Shown one piece after another: positions 6,308 to 13,003 of a DNA stretch of 13,003 nucleotides. This DNA is from Gammaproteobacteria bacterium (GTDB lineage: Bacteria; Pseudomonadota; Gammaproteobacteria; Enterobacterales; Alteromonadaceae). The position numbers and the translations under genes were made by a program. The notes under the pieces were generated by a model. The model did not search any database, was not told the DNA's origin, and saw only the letters and a program-made list of their open reading frames with translations. The stretch's first letter is position 1. Each line of letters starts with the position of its first letter. The stretch covers positions 1-13,003 of the forward strand of contig JAIXSW010000523.1 in NCBI GenBank assembly GCA_027484495.1, read 5' to 3'.

Positions 6308-9229
6308 TCAATAAAACGCGTAGTTGACGTTCAGCATATAGGTTGGACCAAACTGCCGACGCGTCGTGACGATACCGTCATCGTTAACCGTTTCTTCGTC
6401 GACATCGGTCAGGTTGGTACCCTGCAGTGACACGCGCAGACCGTGCAGTGACGTGAAGTTGCTTTCAGAGAAGTCGTAACTGATTTGTGCATCCACCAGC
6501 GTCACGCCATTGCGACTAGCAGTAGAAATTTTGTTCGAACCACCGCGCTCGTAGGTCAGGAAGTCAGAACGGTCAGTTCCGGCCACCCGTACTTCGAAAC
6601 CATTTTTCTCGTAGTACGCCGTTAACGAAAACATCTTGTCAGACTGGCCAGGGATCCGGCTGCCGTCGTTCAGTTTAGCGTCGATCAGAGTACCTGACGT
6701 CGCTACACCAAAACCTTCCAGCACATCGGAGAACTTGCTGAACGGTACGTTGGCAGTGACTTCAACACCATGTACACGACCGGTCAGACCATCTTCAAAG
6801 TACGAGAAATAACCGTAGTTCGGTGGCGTCGCTTTGGCGCCGGCCGCAAAGAAGATATCCGCCGGGCCATAAGTACCGGCCTGATCAATGATGCGGTCAT
6901 GGAAGCCAGGGATAAAATAGTTGGCGCCACTGTTGGTTTCATCATTGGTGAAGTTAATCAGCTTGTTACCATCACGGGTCCAGTTCACTAAGTCTTTATA
7001 GAACACCGTCGCAGACAGGTAACCTTCCTCTTCGAAGTAGCTTTCAAACGCCAGGTCGAAGTTGTTGGCTTCCAGTGGTTTTAACAGCGGGTTACCGGCA
7101 AATTTAGACCATGGCGAGCCATAAGTTTCGACCGCAGCGGTGCTGTTCGGAATGGTGATCAGGTCAATGTTTTGGTCGAACTTCACAAAACCGGACGCTT
7201 TCATCTGGTCGATGCGGGCACGGCTGATGGTTTTGTTGGCGGCGAAGCGAACAAAGTTATTATCCGACACTTCCATACTCAGGTTCAGACTTGGCAGCAC
7301 GTGGCTGTAGCTGTCGCCTTGTTCAGTGATACAGTCAGCATCCACTTGTTTGTCACTGTTATCGTCACAGACCGCAAAATTGGCACCCACTACACCAATA
7401 AAGCCGCTGGAAGACTGATCAGTTTTGACATATTGCATGCCGACGTTACCAGTGACCGGCAAGCCGGCAAATTGCGTTTCAAAATCAGACTTGAAATACA
7501 CTGTGGTGACTTCTTCGTTGACCTCATAAGTGTCACCCAGACGATCCGGCTCTAACAAACCGGCATCATTCAGTTTGTAGGTGCCGTCGTTGTATGGCGC
7601 GAAACCATCATAGGCAACGACCTGACCCAGGCCTGCCCAGGTTAAATCGGCCAGACCGTTGTACAGGTACTTGGCTGGAATAGCAGTAGAGAACGGATAG
7701 GACGTGGCTGTGGCAAAGAAACCTTTGTTGTCTTTGTCTTTGAAGCGATCGGAGTAATTCACGCCGACCGTTAATTTGTTAAAGATGCTGAGTTCAATAT
7801 TACCGACCGCTTCTAAACGATAGGTTTTCAGCTCTTCACTGAAATCGGCGTAGTTCAGGAAGCCGTCCTGCGCATTGAAGTAGCTGTACGGGTCGCCGTT
7901 CGCTTGTTTCACATTCGTGGCGAACTGGCTGGCGATATTCGCCATACCACCGCCCCAGACCTGTGGACCGGTCAGTTGCAGTGCTTTGGCATCAGAGAAA
8001 GCGCTAAGACCGGTCAGTTTGGTGAAGAACACACCGTCCGGGCTCATGGTGAATTCACGTGAACCTAACTGCGACGAGTTCAGTGCACCGGAACGGGCTA
8101 AGCCAGCATAAGACTCACCCCGTAAATCGCGTTTGCTCGATTCGCTGCTGGCGAGGTCTAATTCAACTTGCCAGTCATCATTCAGCTGATATTCGACGTT
8201 CAGACCAAAGGTCTGCAAATCGCCGTCTTTTTTCAGCGGATCGGTACGCAGCACCGGATTCGCACCGACTTGCGTGCCTTTAGTGCTAGTGCCACTGCCG
8301 GTCACATTGGCGGATGAAAACGGCTCAATAAAACCGCGCAACACGCCTGAATCCGAATAGTCGATATCCAGCACGTCAAACACAATGTTCAGTTTGTCGT
8401 TCGGCTGATACTGCAGCACGGTTGAAATGGTATCGCGCTCCAGCTTGGTGCTGATCGACGCAATATCTAAACCTGTTGGCAATACCTGACCGGCCGCATT
8501 GGCGCTGTAACCCCAGACGCCATATTTGCGCTGGTTGTTGGGTGATTCAGTCGATGCCAGCGCCACCGCGAGGCCTAAAGTATCATCGGCAAATTTCTCG
8601 ACAAAAGACAACGCGTAGCGTTTGCCTTTGTTATCAAATTCCGGGTTGTCAGAATCGCGGCTATTCGATTCATAGTTGCCGTTCACCGTCAGCGTCTCTT
8701 TGGCCTGCAGCGGACGGACGGTACGTAAATCGACAGTACCGCCAATGCCCTGCACCATCAGTGTCGCGTCTGTGGTTTTGTAGATGGTGGCCCCTGTCAT
8801 GATTTCTGATGGATACAGGTCGTATTCAACACCGCGGTTGTCGCCGATCCCGATCAGTTCACGGCCGTTTAATGAGGTACCGGTGAAGTCTTCTTTAAAA
8901 CCGCGCACCGAGATGCCGGAGGTGCGGCCGCCAACGCGCTCGCCGGCAAGGCCAGGCAACCGCGATAAAGATTCAGCAATCGATGAATCCGGTAACTTAC
9001 CGATATCTTCTGCCGAGATGGCTTCGACAATGGATGAATTATCCATTTTTTCCGCCTGAGAACGGATCAGCGAGCCGCGGATCCCGCGCACTGCGATCAC
9101 TTCAACGGCTTCGCCTGATTTTGCTTCTGCCGCTGCAGTCTGCTGTTCTGCCGCTGATGCAGACAGCGACCAGATGGCGGACGAAACTGCGAGTGACAAT
9201 AACGCGGGTTTAAATAGTTGTGTTCTCAT
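6308..9229 (-). CDS. TonB-dependent outer-membrane receptor (Xanthomonas/Caulobacter type), probable oligosaccharide importer
   Basis: A 973-aa protein. ATG 9229 has AAGGGA about 7 nt upstream. Residues 1-26 are a signal peptide (LLSLAVSSAIWSLSASA), followed by a linker and a TonB-box-like EVIAVRG (43-49). The plug domain shows DIGKLPDSSIAESLSRLPG, GRTSGISVRGF, TSLNGREL, YPSEIMTGATIYKT and GIGGTVDLRTVRPL, typical of the TIGR01782 TonB-receptor group. The rest is a 22-strand-type barrel ending in an aromatic-rich YAFY, the usual outer-membrane insertion signal. Cys621 and Cys633 bracket an acidic D-x-N-x-D segment that is probably in an external loop. No STN signalling domain is visible. With a GH97 glycosidase in the same locus, the likely cargo is an alpha-glucan oligosaccharide. 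That is inferred from context, because receptors of this size do not reveal their ligand by sequence. Confidence 0.95.
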   Translation of the reverse strand: MRTQLFKPALLSLAVSSAIWSLSASAAEQQTAAAEAKSGEAVEVIAVRGIRGSLIRSQAEKMDNSSIVEAISAEDIGKLPDSSIAESLSRLPGLAGERVGGRTSGISVRGFKEDFTGTSLNGRELIGIGDNRGVEYDLYPSEIMTGATIYKTTDATLMVQGIGGTVDLRTVRPLQAKETLTVNGNYESNSRDSDNPEFDNKGKRYALSFVEKFADDTLGLAVALASTESPNNQRKYGVWGYSANAAGQVLPTGLDIASISTKLERDTISTVLQYQPNDKLNIVFDVLDIDYSDSGVLRGFIEPFSSANVTGSGTSTKGTQVGANPVLRTDPLKKDGDLQTFGLNVEYQLNDDWQVELDLASSESSKRDLRGESYAGLARSGALNSSQLGSREFTMSPDGVFFTKLTGLSAFSDAKALQLTGPQVWGGGMANIASQFATNVKQANGDPYSYFNAQDGFLNYADFSEELKTYRLEAVGNIELSIFNKLTVGVNYSDRFKDKDNKGFFATATSYPFSTAIPAKYLYNGLADLTWAGLGQVVAYDGFAPYNDGTYKLNDAGLLEPDRLGDTYEVNEEVTTVYFKSDFETQFAGLPVTGNVGMQYVKTDQSSSGFIGVVGANFAVCDDNSDKQVDADCITEQGDSYSHVLPSLNLSMEVSDNNFVRFAANKTISRARIDQMKASGFVKFDQNIDLITIPNSTAAVETYGSPWSKFAGNPLLKPLEANNFDLAFESYFEEEGYLSATVFYKDLVNWTRDGNKLINFTNDETNSGANYFIPGFHDRIIDQAGTYGPADIFFAAGAKATPPNYGYFSYFEDGLTGRVHGVEVTANVPFSKFSDVLEGFGVATSGTLIDAKLNDGSRIPGQSDKMFSLTAYYEKNGFEVRVAGTDRSDFLTYERGGSNKISTASRNGVTLVDAQISYDFSESNFTSLHGLRVSLQGTNLTDVDEETVNDDGIVTTRRQFGPTYMLNVNYAFY

Positions 9230-9407
9230 TTGGTTATCCCTTGTCGATTTGTGTTGCTTATAAGTGTGTTGTGTTTACTGAACTCTGTCACTGCGTACGC
9301 GGCACTGGGCTGAACAGTTTTGCGCTGCCGCTGATGCTGCTGACGTTGTTTTCCGGACTTGTTTACCGGTCTGTGCAGTCAGCAGCCTGGTTTTTTAACT
9401 TTAAACC

Positions 9408-9429
9408 CAAACTTAATCGTTTAAGTTTG
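9408..9429. promoter_or_regulatory. Operator-like palindrome 1 (LacI-family type)
   Basis: A 22-bp near-perfect palindrome: arms CAAACTTAA (9408-9416) and TTAAGTTTG (9421-9429) around TCGT. Every pair matches except one position on each side of the central CG. The centre AATCGTTT fits AANCGNTT, the usual core of LacI-family operators. A second site with the same core lies upstream. The binding protein is not in the window, so the family is inferred. Confidence 0.7.
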
Positions 9430-9437
9430 TCTGGCAA

Positions 9438-9474
9438 AAAAACAACATACTCAGTGTGGCTGGATGTTGTTTTT
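9438..9474. repeat. 11-bp perfect inverted repeat in the receptor leader
   Basis: AAAAACAACAT (9438-9448) and ATGTTGTTTTT (9464-9474) pair perfectly around a 15-nt loop. CAG (9452-9454) and CTG (9460-9462) can pair inside the loop. Read on the minus strand, the second arm runs into a T7 stretch (A-run 9436-9442), so it resembles a weak, AT-rich terminator or attenuator within a long 5' leader. It could also be just an AT-rich protein-binding site. Confidence 0.5.
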
Positions 9475-9505
9475 ATGCGTCAGTAATTTTGCATCGTATG
9501 CGTCA
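9475..9505. repeat. Direct repeat ATGCGTCA, two copies 23 bp apart
   Basis: ATGCGTCA occurs at 9475-9482 and 9498-9505 (TGACGCAT on the coding strand). The 23-bp spacing is near two helical turns and the pair lies between the two operator-like palindromes, as expected for a tandem activator site. No binding protein can be named. Confidence 0.4.
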
Positions 9506-9512
9506 AATACTT

Positions 9513-9534
9513 TCAACTTAATCGTTTTAGATCA
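9513..9534. promoter_or_regulatory. Operator-like site 2, overlapping the promoter -10
   Basis: It shares the 13-bp core AACTTAATCGTTT with site 1, and about 16 of 22 positions overall. Its start is 105 bp from that of site 1, close to ten helical turns. The right half-site is degenerate (TTTTAGATCA). It covers the -10 of the promoter at 9524-9552, so binding would block RNA polymerase, and binding to both sites could loop the DNA. Inferred from sequence only. Confidence 0.6.
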
Positions 9535-9552
9535 TCTCAAAAAAACAGTCAA
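9524..9552 (-). promoter_or_regulatory. Candidate sigma70 promoter for the TonB receptor
   Basis: On the minus strand, TTGACT (9552-9547, 5/6 to the -35 consensus) is separated by exactly 17 bp from TAAAAC (9529-9524, 4/6 to the -10). Transcription would begin near 9517 and leave a leader of about 290 nt. The overlap with operator-like site 2 supports its use. The -35 also lies in a small AACAG/CTGTT hairpin followed by T residues, which could instead be a weak terminator of the gene upstream. Confidence 0.45.
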
Positions 9553-9575
9553 GTCTGTTCGTAAAATAATCAGGC

Positions 9576-9616
9576 AAAAGTTTGAACTTTTTTAATCTGG
9601 CTGCATGGAACCATGC
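9576..9616. repeat. Two short palindromes between the binding-protein gene and the receptor promoter
   Basis: AAAAGTT-TG-AACTTTT (9576-9591) and GCATGG-AA-CCATGC (9603-9616) are both perfect in their arms. They lie downstream of the binding-protein gene, where a terminator is expected. Neither is followed by a T-run on the minus strand, although the second is followed by TTTT on the plus strand. Function not assignable. Confidence 0.4.
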
Positions 9617-9646
9617 TTTTGCGCACACACCGGTGCGTTGTGGCTA

Positions 9647-10429
9647 TCACTCTTTTGCAGGAAGCGGAATTTGCGGTTCCGCGACATCGATTTTAAGCTG
9701 CTCAACAGTTTGCAGTTGATAACGAGCTTTTAGCTGGGTGATTTCACTTTGATATTGCCGCAGAAACAGATCAAAACGCCGAAACAGTTCGCCATGATCA
9801 CGGCTGGATAAATGAAAGCCGACACTAGCGAGTGGCAGCAGCCGGCCAATTTCAAGGACATTCGGCTGTCCAAGCTTGTTGCTCAAATGCTTGGCGACAT
9901 GCCATTCAACATCGGCTGCATCGACGCGTTTTTTCAACAGCATTTGTAAAGCCGCAGTAGCATCACTAACTTCAACCAGATTAAAACTATAGTTCTGCTG
10001 CACCGCCAGCAGGTGGTCCGGGGTAAACCCGCGCGGAATGGCGATAGCCCGGATGGCAGATAACTCTAAGTGCCCTTCGCCGCGGCGAACCACCGTAGAG
10101 CCGATAATACCGGTGATTGACTGACTAAAATACAGTGGCTGCGGCTCCCCTTTGGCACTGTGCCACTGCGGATTATCCGGATACACCAACTGGCAATCCG
10201 GATTATCCTGCAAGCGTTTGATCGGCAACGGCAACAAGGTGATTTTCACGCCGGTTTTTGCGGTAAAAAGCGCAAACAAATCGGCAGCATAACCACGACC
10301 GGGCAGCTTGCTGAAATCATAGTGCGGGTAATAATCGATATTCTGCACGCAGATGCGCACTGTTGCAGCGCGGGCTGGCAGCACGGCCCCCAGTAACAAA
10401 AACCAGAAAAGCAGTCTGAATATCGTCAT
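9647..10429 (-). CDS. Periplasmic family-3 solute-binding-like protein
   Basis: A 260-aa product with ATG at 10429 and a modest AGG 7 nt upstream. Residues 1-21 form a signal peptide ending AARA or RAA, so it is periplasmic. The rest follows the two-lobed SBP_bac_3 pattern: an early aromatic patch (NIDYYPHYDF), GYAADLFALFTAKTGVKI, YFSQSITGIIGSTVVRRG, AIAIPRGFTPDH where family members bind ligand, and ALQMLLKKRVDAADVEW, the usual 'gRvDa' segment. No permease or ATPase gene adjoins it, so a free-standing sensor or scavenging role is as likely as transport. It starts 12 nt after the thioesterase stop and is probably co-transcribed with it. The ligand cannot be predicted. Confidence 0.8.
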   Translation of the reverse strand: MTIFRLLFWFLLLGAVLPARAATVRICVQNIDYYPHYDFSKLPGRGYAADLFALFTAKTGVKITLLPLPIKRLQDNPDCQLVYPDNPQWHSAKGEPQPLYFSQSITGIIGSTVVRRGEGHLELSAIRAIAIPRGFTPDHLLAVQQNYSFNLVEVSDATAALQMLLKKRVDAADVEWHVAKHLSNKLGQPNVLEIGRLLPLASVGFHLSSRDHGELFRRFDLFLRQYQSEITQLKARYQLQTVEQLKIDVAEPQIPLPAKE

Positions 10430-10441
10430 CAGCTAACCTAC

Positions 10442-10846
10442 CTAATCGGCGACCGCAGCCAACTGACTGATAAAGCCCGGCACAAAGGGTTTGCCTTGTG
10501 CGTTTAAGGCTGTGCCGGTGATCAGCGCATCGAGCATCAGTTTGCCATCTTGGCGGCGCAGCACTTGCTGACGAAAGCCAAAACGCAATTTCGAGATGGT
10601 CTGATATTGCACTGTGACAAAAAACTGGTCACCGCTTTGCAGCGATGCTTTGTAATCCATTTCGGAGCGGACCACCACCAGGTTAATTTTTTCCCGGGCA
10701 AGGGCGGCAAAATCAACACCGCGCGATAACAAATACTCGTGACGGGCATGCTCCAGATAATGAAAATACACGGCATTGTTGACGATGCCCTGCATATCAC
10801 ACTCATAATCCCGCACTTTAAAATCCAGCGTAAACAAGTCGCTCAT
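10442..10846 (-). CDS. 4HBT / YbgC-like acyl-CoA thioesterase (hotdog fold)
   Basis: ATG 10846 (134 aa) directly follows an in-frame TTG at 10849. AGGGA lies 7 nt before the TTG and 10 nt before the ATG, so either may be used. The segment VRDYECDMQGIVNNAVYF, then HYLEHARHEYL, is the 4-hydroxybenzoyl-CoA thioesterase signature. Asp17 (ATG numbering) stands where the catalytic Asp of the 4HBT family is. The later parts (VVVRSEMDYKASLQSGDQF, KLRFGFRQQVLRR) match the hotdog strands in which a central helix is wrapped by a beta-sheet. The length is typical. Such enzymes hydrolyse acyl-CoA thioesters in the cytoplasm; chain-length preference cannot be told. It is followed 12 nt later by a periplasmic binding-like protein, with no obvious functional link. 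Confidence 0.88.
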   Translation of the reverse strand: MSDLFTLDFKVRDYECDMQGIVNNAVYFHYLEHARHEYLLSRGVDFAALAREKINLVVVRSEMDYKASLQSGDQFFVTVQYQTISKLRFGFRQQVLRRQDGKLMLDALITGTALNAQGKPFVPGFISQLAAVAD

Positions 10847-10897
10847 CAAGACTATTTCCCTATCTTTGCAAAACTCTAGTGTACTGCATTCGCCCGG

Positions 10898-12112
10898 TTA
10901 GCTGGTCGAAGCAGCCGCCGCAGGCCCTAACAGACTCTCCAGACAATGCTCACTGACACCATAAAACTGCTTCAGGGCACTCACCTGCGCCAGCACCGCC
11001 TGCTGGCTGGCTGCCGACAACGGGGTTTGACGTTTAATTGCCAGGATCATCTTGTTTTTACTGGTGTGTTCCAGCGCGATAAATTCAAACACCTGGGTGT
11101 CGTAACCATGCGCTTCCAGCAGCAGTGCGCGGATACCGTCCGTCAGCATTTCAGCTTCCTGCCCCAGGTGAATGCCGTGTTGCAACAGCGGAGACAACAC
11201 TGCCGGGCTGTGCATCTGCGGCCGGATCTGTTTATGGCAACAAGGGGAACACATGATCACCGCGGCACCGGCGCGGATCCCCATATGGATAGCATGGTCG
11301 GTTGCCGTATCACAGGCATGCAACGCAATCATCACATCAAGGCCGGTACTCTGATAATGTTGCACATCGCCCTGCTCAAAGCGAATGCCGCTCTGGTTCA
11401 GCCGCGCGGCCGTCGTGTTACACAAATCCACCAGACTCTGGCGCAGTTCAACGCCAATCACTGCCCCCTGAATACCGACCTGCTGCAGATAATGGGCAAT
11501 GGCAAACGTCAGATAAGCTTTGCCAGAGCCAAAATCGGCTACCTGCAGTTCCGGCCGCTGTACCAGACCACTCTCTTTCAGCGCTCTGGCAAAAATCTCG
11601 ATAAACTTATTGATTTGTTTCCATTTTTTCTGCATGGTCGGCGCGATTTGGCCATCGCTGCCATTGATACCAAGCTCACGTAGAAATGGCGCCTGCGGGT
11701 CAATCCAGCGTTGTTTTTCGCGGTTGTGCTGCTGTGGCTGCAGGTCTTGCTGCGGATTCGTCTTGCGTTTATTGATCAGCACTTTGCCTTTTTTCGATAT
11801 CGTCAACTGGATCTCGACCCCATTTGATTCCAGCAACGCGGCTTTAAATTGAGGCCCGATCCATTCGCTCAGTAACGGTTGCAGCGCTGGCAACGACAGG
11901 TTTTTCGTCTGGTCAAAGGTTTTGTTTTCAAACAAAACACTGAGCTGAGTACCGGTTTTTAATAAAATCGGCCGGATCTGCAATCGTTGCAGTTCGGTCT
12001 GAGGCCCTTCATAGCGGGATAACACCAGTCGCAGCAGCTGGTTTTGTTCAAACGCGGTACAAAACTGCTGAATGAATTCAGACAGCTCGGCAGAAGTATC
12101 GGCTTGGGTCAT
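10898..12112 (-). CDS. SAM-dependent methyltransferase, METTL25/TRM13-like (Methyltransf_32)
   Basis: ATG 12112 has AGGA 8 nt upstream. The upstream in-frame GTG at 12160 lacks a ribosome site, so 404 aa is preferred. The N-terminal 150 residues match nothing I recognise and end in a Lys/Gln-rich linker (residues about 107-134). The catalytic part shows SAM motif I VADFGSGKAYLTFA (191-204), an acidic motif GVELR, LHACDTATD (264-272) and CSPCCHKQI (288-296). LHACDTATD plus PCCH is the hallmark of the PF13679 group, which includes eukaryotic METTL25 and the tRNA 2'-O-methyltransferase TRM13. That suggests an RNA or translation-related substrate, but bacterial members are uncharacterised to my knowledge. 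A gap of 51 nt separates it from the thioesterase. Confidence 0.85.
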   Translation of the reverse strand: MTQADTSAELSEFIQQFCTAFEQNQLLRLVLSRYEGPQTELQRLQIRPILLKTGTQLSVLFENKTFDQTKNLSLPALQPLLSEWIGPQFKAALLESNGVEIQLTISKKGKVLINKRKTNPQQDLQPQQHNREKQRWIDPQAPFLRELGINGSDGQIAPTMQKKWKQINKFIEIFARALKESGLVQRPELQVADFGSGKAYLTFAIAHYLQQVGIQGAVIGVELRQSLVDLCNTTAARLNQSGIRFEQGDVQHYQSTGLDVMIALHACDTATDHAIHMGIRAGAAVIMCSPCCHKQIRPQMHSPAVLSPLLQHGIHLGQEAEMLTDGIRALLLEAHGYDTQVFEFIALEHTSKNKMILAIKRQTPLSAASQQAVLAQVSALKQFYGVSEHCLESLLGPAAAASTS

Positions 12113-12131
12113 CGGTTTATTCCTGAAAATT

Positions 12132-12170
12132 GACAGCGGCTGAGCCGCAGATGCACGCACTCAGCTGTCG
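12132..12170 (-). terminator. Possible stem-loop terminator between binding-like protein and methyltransferase genes
   Basis: GCGGC (12136-12140) and GCCGC (12144-12148) form a 5-bp hairpin with a 3-nt loop. GACA (12132-12135) can also pair with TGTC (12166-12169) further out. On the minus strand it is followed by CAATTTTC, a poor T-tract. It lies inside the 93-nt gap between the two genes, so it may be a weak terminator or an attenuator of the methyltransferase gene. Confidence 0.3.
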
Positions 12171-12205
12171 CACGAAGCCGCGCAGTATATCAGAAGGCAT
12201 CACTG

Positions 12206-13003
12206 TCAGCGCGGCGGCACAATGCTGATTTCCCGCTGCACCGCCGGCATTGTGAACCAATAGGCCGCCTGTTGCAGCGGCGTGTTGGCCGGCAATAACG
12301 GATTGTCCAGATGAAACACTAGTGACTCTGTGAATCGACTCAAAGGAAACACCTGGCGGCCGATTTGATGTTGCTGTAAAAATCGCAACAACTCACCGCT
12401 TTGCGCCAGTTGGTCCAAGCCTTTTTCCAGCCGGGTTGCCAGCGCGATGTTGTCCTTTTTGACAAAAAAATACATGGCAAAGGGGTAATGCAGCAAAACA
12501 CTGCTGCTGAACTCCAGATCCGGGTATTGCAACTGAAAAGATTTTTGCTCAACCGGGCCTTCAAAAATACTGCGTGGGAAATAATCACATCGCTCCCGGC
12601 GCAACATTTCCAGCATTTGGTCATGCCGCTCCGCGGTGATCACATGCAGACCGGCAGCCCGCATAATGACGGTGTCAGGCCACAATTCGCCCTGACAGGC
12701 TATCAGCCGCTTTAACTCGGCAAACTCACTGATTTGCGCAAAAGCCAGCCGATCCGCTTTGCGGATCACAAATCCCCGCCAGCCAAGGCCACCGGCCAGC
12801 AACGGCACTCGGACCGGTAACAGATCACGCTCTAACTCCGGCGATGTGCCGAAGTGATGCACATCAATAAAACCCTGTTTCATCAACAAATAACGGTAAT
12901 CACCGAGCGGCGGTGGCGGCACCAGTTCCAGACTGGCTGCACCATATTCTGTGGCGGTGCGATCGAGCACCAGCTGCAATAAATCGCGGTAATACACCAC
13001 GCT
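12206..13003 (-). CDS. Family-3 solute-binding-like periplasmic protein, C-terminal part (start outside window)
   Basis: The frame is open to the window edge (it reads S-V-V-Y-Y-R-D... with no convincing start), so the N-terminus and any signal peptide are missing. The visible 265 residues follow a pattern common in orphan COG0834-like proteins: YYRDLLQLVLDRT...YG, then QGFIDVHHFGTSPELERDLL, PLLAGGLGWRGFVIRK, LKRLIACQGELWPDT, MLEMLRRERCDYFPRSIFE and YPFAMYFFVKKDN. The 'R.DyFpRs.fE' segment corresponds to the hinge-side ligand pocket of this family. It is a different branch from the binding-like protein at 9647-10429 and shows little identity to it by eye. No transporter genes are adjacent. 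It may be a sensor or an orphan binding protein. Confidence 0.75.
   Translation of the reverse strand, partial: SVVYYRDLLQLVLDRTATEYGAASLELVPPPPLGDYRYLLMKQGFIDVHHFGTSPELERDLLPVRVPLLAGGLGWRGFVIRKADRLAFAQISEFAELKRLIACQGELWPDTVIMRAAGLHVITAERHDQMLEMLRRERCDYFPRSIFEGPVEQKSFQLQYPDLEFSSSVLLHYPFAMYFFVKKDNIALATRLEKGLDQLAQSGELLRFLQQHQIGRQVFPLSRFTESLVFHLDNPLLPANTPLQQAAYWFTMPAVQREISIVPPR

Larger units (their letters stand above)
9230..9646. other. 417-bp intergenic regulatory region upstream of the TonB receptor
   Basis: No credible gene lies here. In minus-strand order it holds: 6-bp arms around AA (9603-9616), a 16-bp AT-rich palindrome (9576-9591), a sigma70-like promoter (9552-9524) overlapped by an operator-like site (9534-9513), two copies of ATGCGTCA (9498-9505, 9475-9482), an 11-bp inverted repeat (9438-9474), and a 22-bp palindrome (9408-9429). 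The last 170 bp carry little except TATAAG (9262-9257), a 5/6 match to a -10 box without a good -35, about 28 nt before the receptor ATG. Either that element or the distal promoter could drive the receptor. The distal choice gives a leader of nearly 290 nt. Confidence 0.7.

Noticed and set aside
9220..9486. 88-aa plus-strand open frame with hydrophobic stretches
   Set aside because: It overlaps the receptor start and the operator region, has no ribosome site, and its coding content tracks the regulatory repeats.
9230..9646. Riboswitch or small RNA in the long receptor leader
   Set aside because: No known riboswitch core is recognisable. The repeats are better explained as protein-binding sites and a weak hairpin.
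10946..11683. 245-aa plus-strand open frame
   Set aside because: It is fully antisense to the methyltransferase, whose motifs are clear. The translation has no recognisable domain and no ribosome site.
1..13003. Mobile element, CRISPR or phage/defence genes
   Set aside because: No transposase, integrase, long terminal inverted repeats, regularly spaced repeats or tRNA-linked attachment sites are visible.

Overview
The window looks like a chromosomal segment of a Gram-negative gammaproteobacterium. The evidence is a Xanthomonas/Caulobacter-type TonB-dependent outer-membrane receptor, Sec signal peptides, periplasmic binding-protein folds and moderate GC. The mix of genes (TonB receptor, tryptophan-halogenase-family genes and GH97 in one locus) suggests an Alteromonadales-like organism of the Rheinheimera/Alishewanella/Shewanella kind. 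That genus-level guess is inference. I see no tRNA, rRNA, insertion sequence, CRISPR array or phage gene.

Layout. Left edge (1-934, + strand): the 3' part of a Gfo/Idh/MocA oxidoreductase. It converges, with an 8-bp gap, on a minus-strand carbohydrate locus. Read in its own direction, that locus is: a 417-bp regulatory region (9230-9646), a TonB-dependent receptor (9229-6308), a strong intrinsic terminator (6248-6211), two tandem flavin-dependent 'tryptophan halogenase' family genes (6147-4630 and 4626-3070, 3 nt apart), and a secreted GH97 glycosidase (3051-943, 18 nt after the second halogenase). The GH97 enzyme has the Glu set of the inverting SusB-type alpha-glucosidases, so the likely cargo is an alpha-glucan or maltooligosaccharide. 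It would be taken up through the receptor and cut in the periplasm. What the two halogenase-like proteins do there is not known.

The receptor's upstream region holds two related operator-like sites whose starts are 105 bp apart. They share a 13-bp core and have the central AANCGNTT pattern of LacI-family operators. One overlaps the -10 of a plausible sigma70 promoter. A LacI-type repressor, not encoded in this window, is the simplest explanation.

Right half (9647-13003, all minus strand): housekeeping or orphan genes. These are a family-3 solute-binding-like periplasmic protein cut by the window edge, a METTL25/TRM13-like SAM methyltransferase, a hotdog-fold 4HBT thioesterase, and a second family-3 binding-like protein 12 nt after the thioesterase. 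No permease or ATPase genes accompany either binding protein.

The item most worth following up is the pair of halogenase-family flavoproteins built into a regulated glucan-uptake operon.
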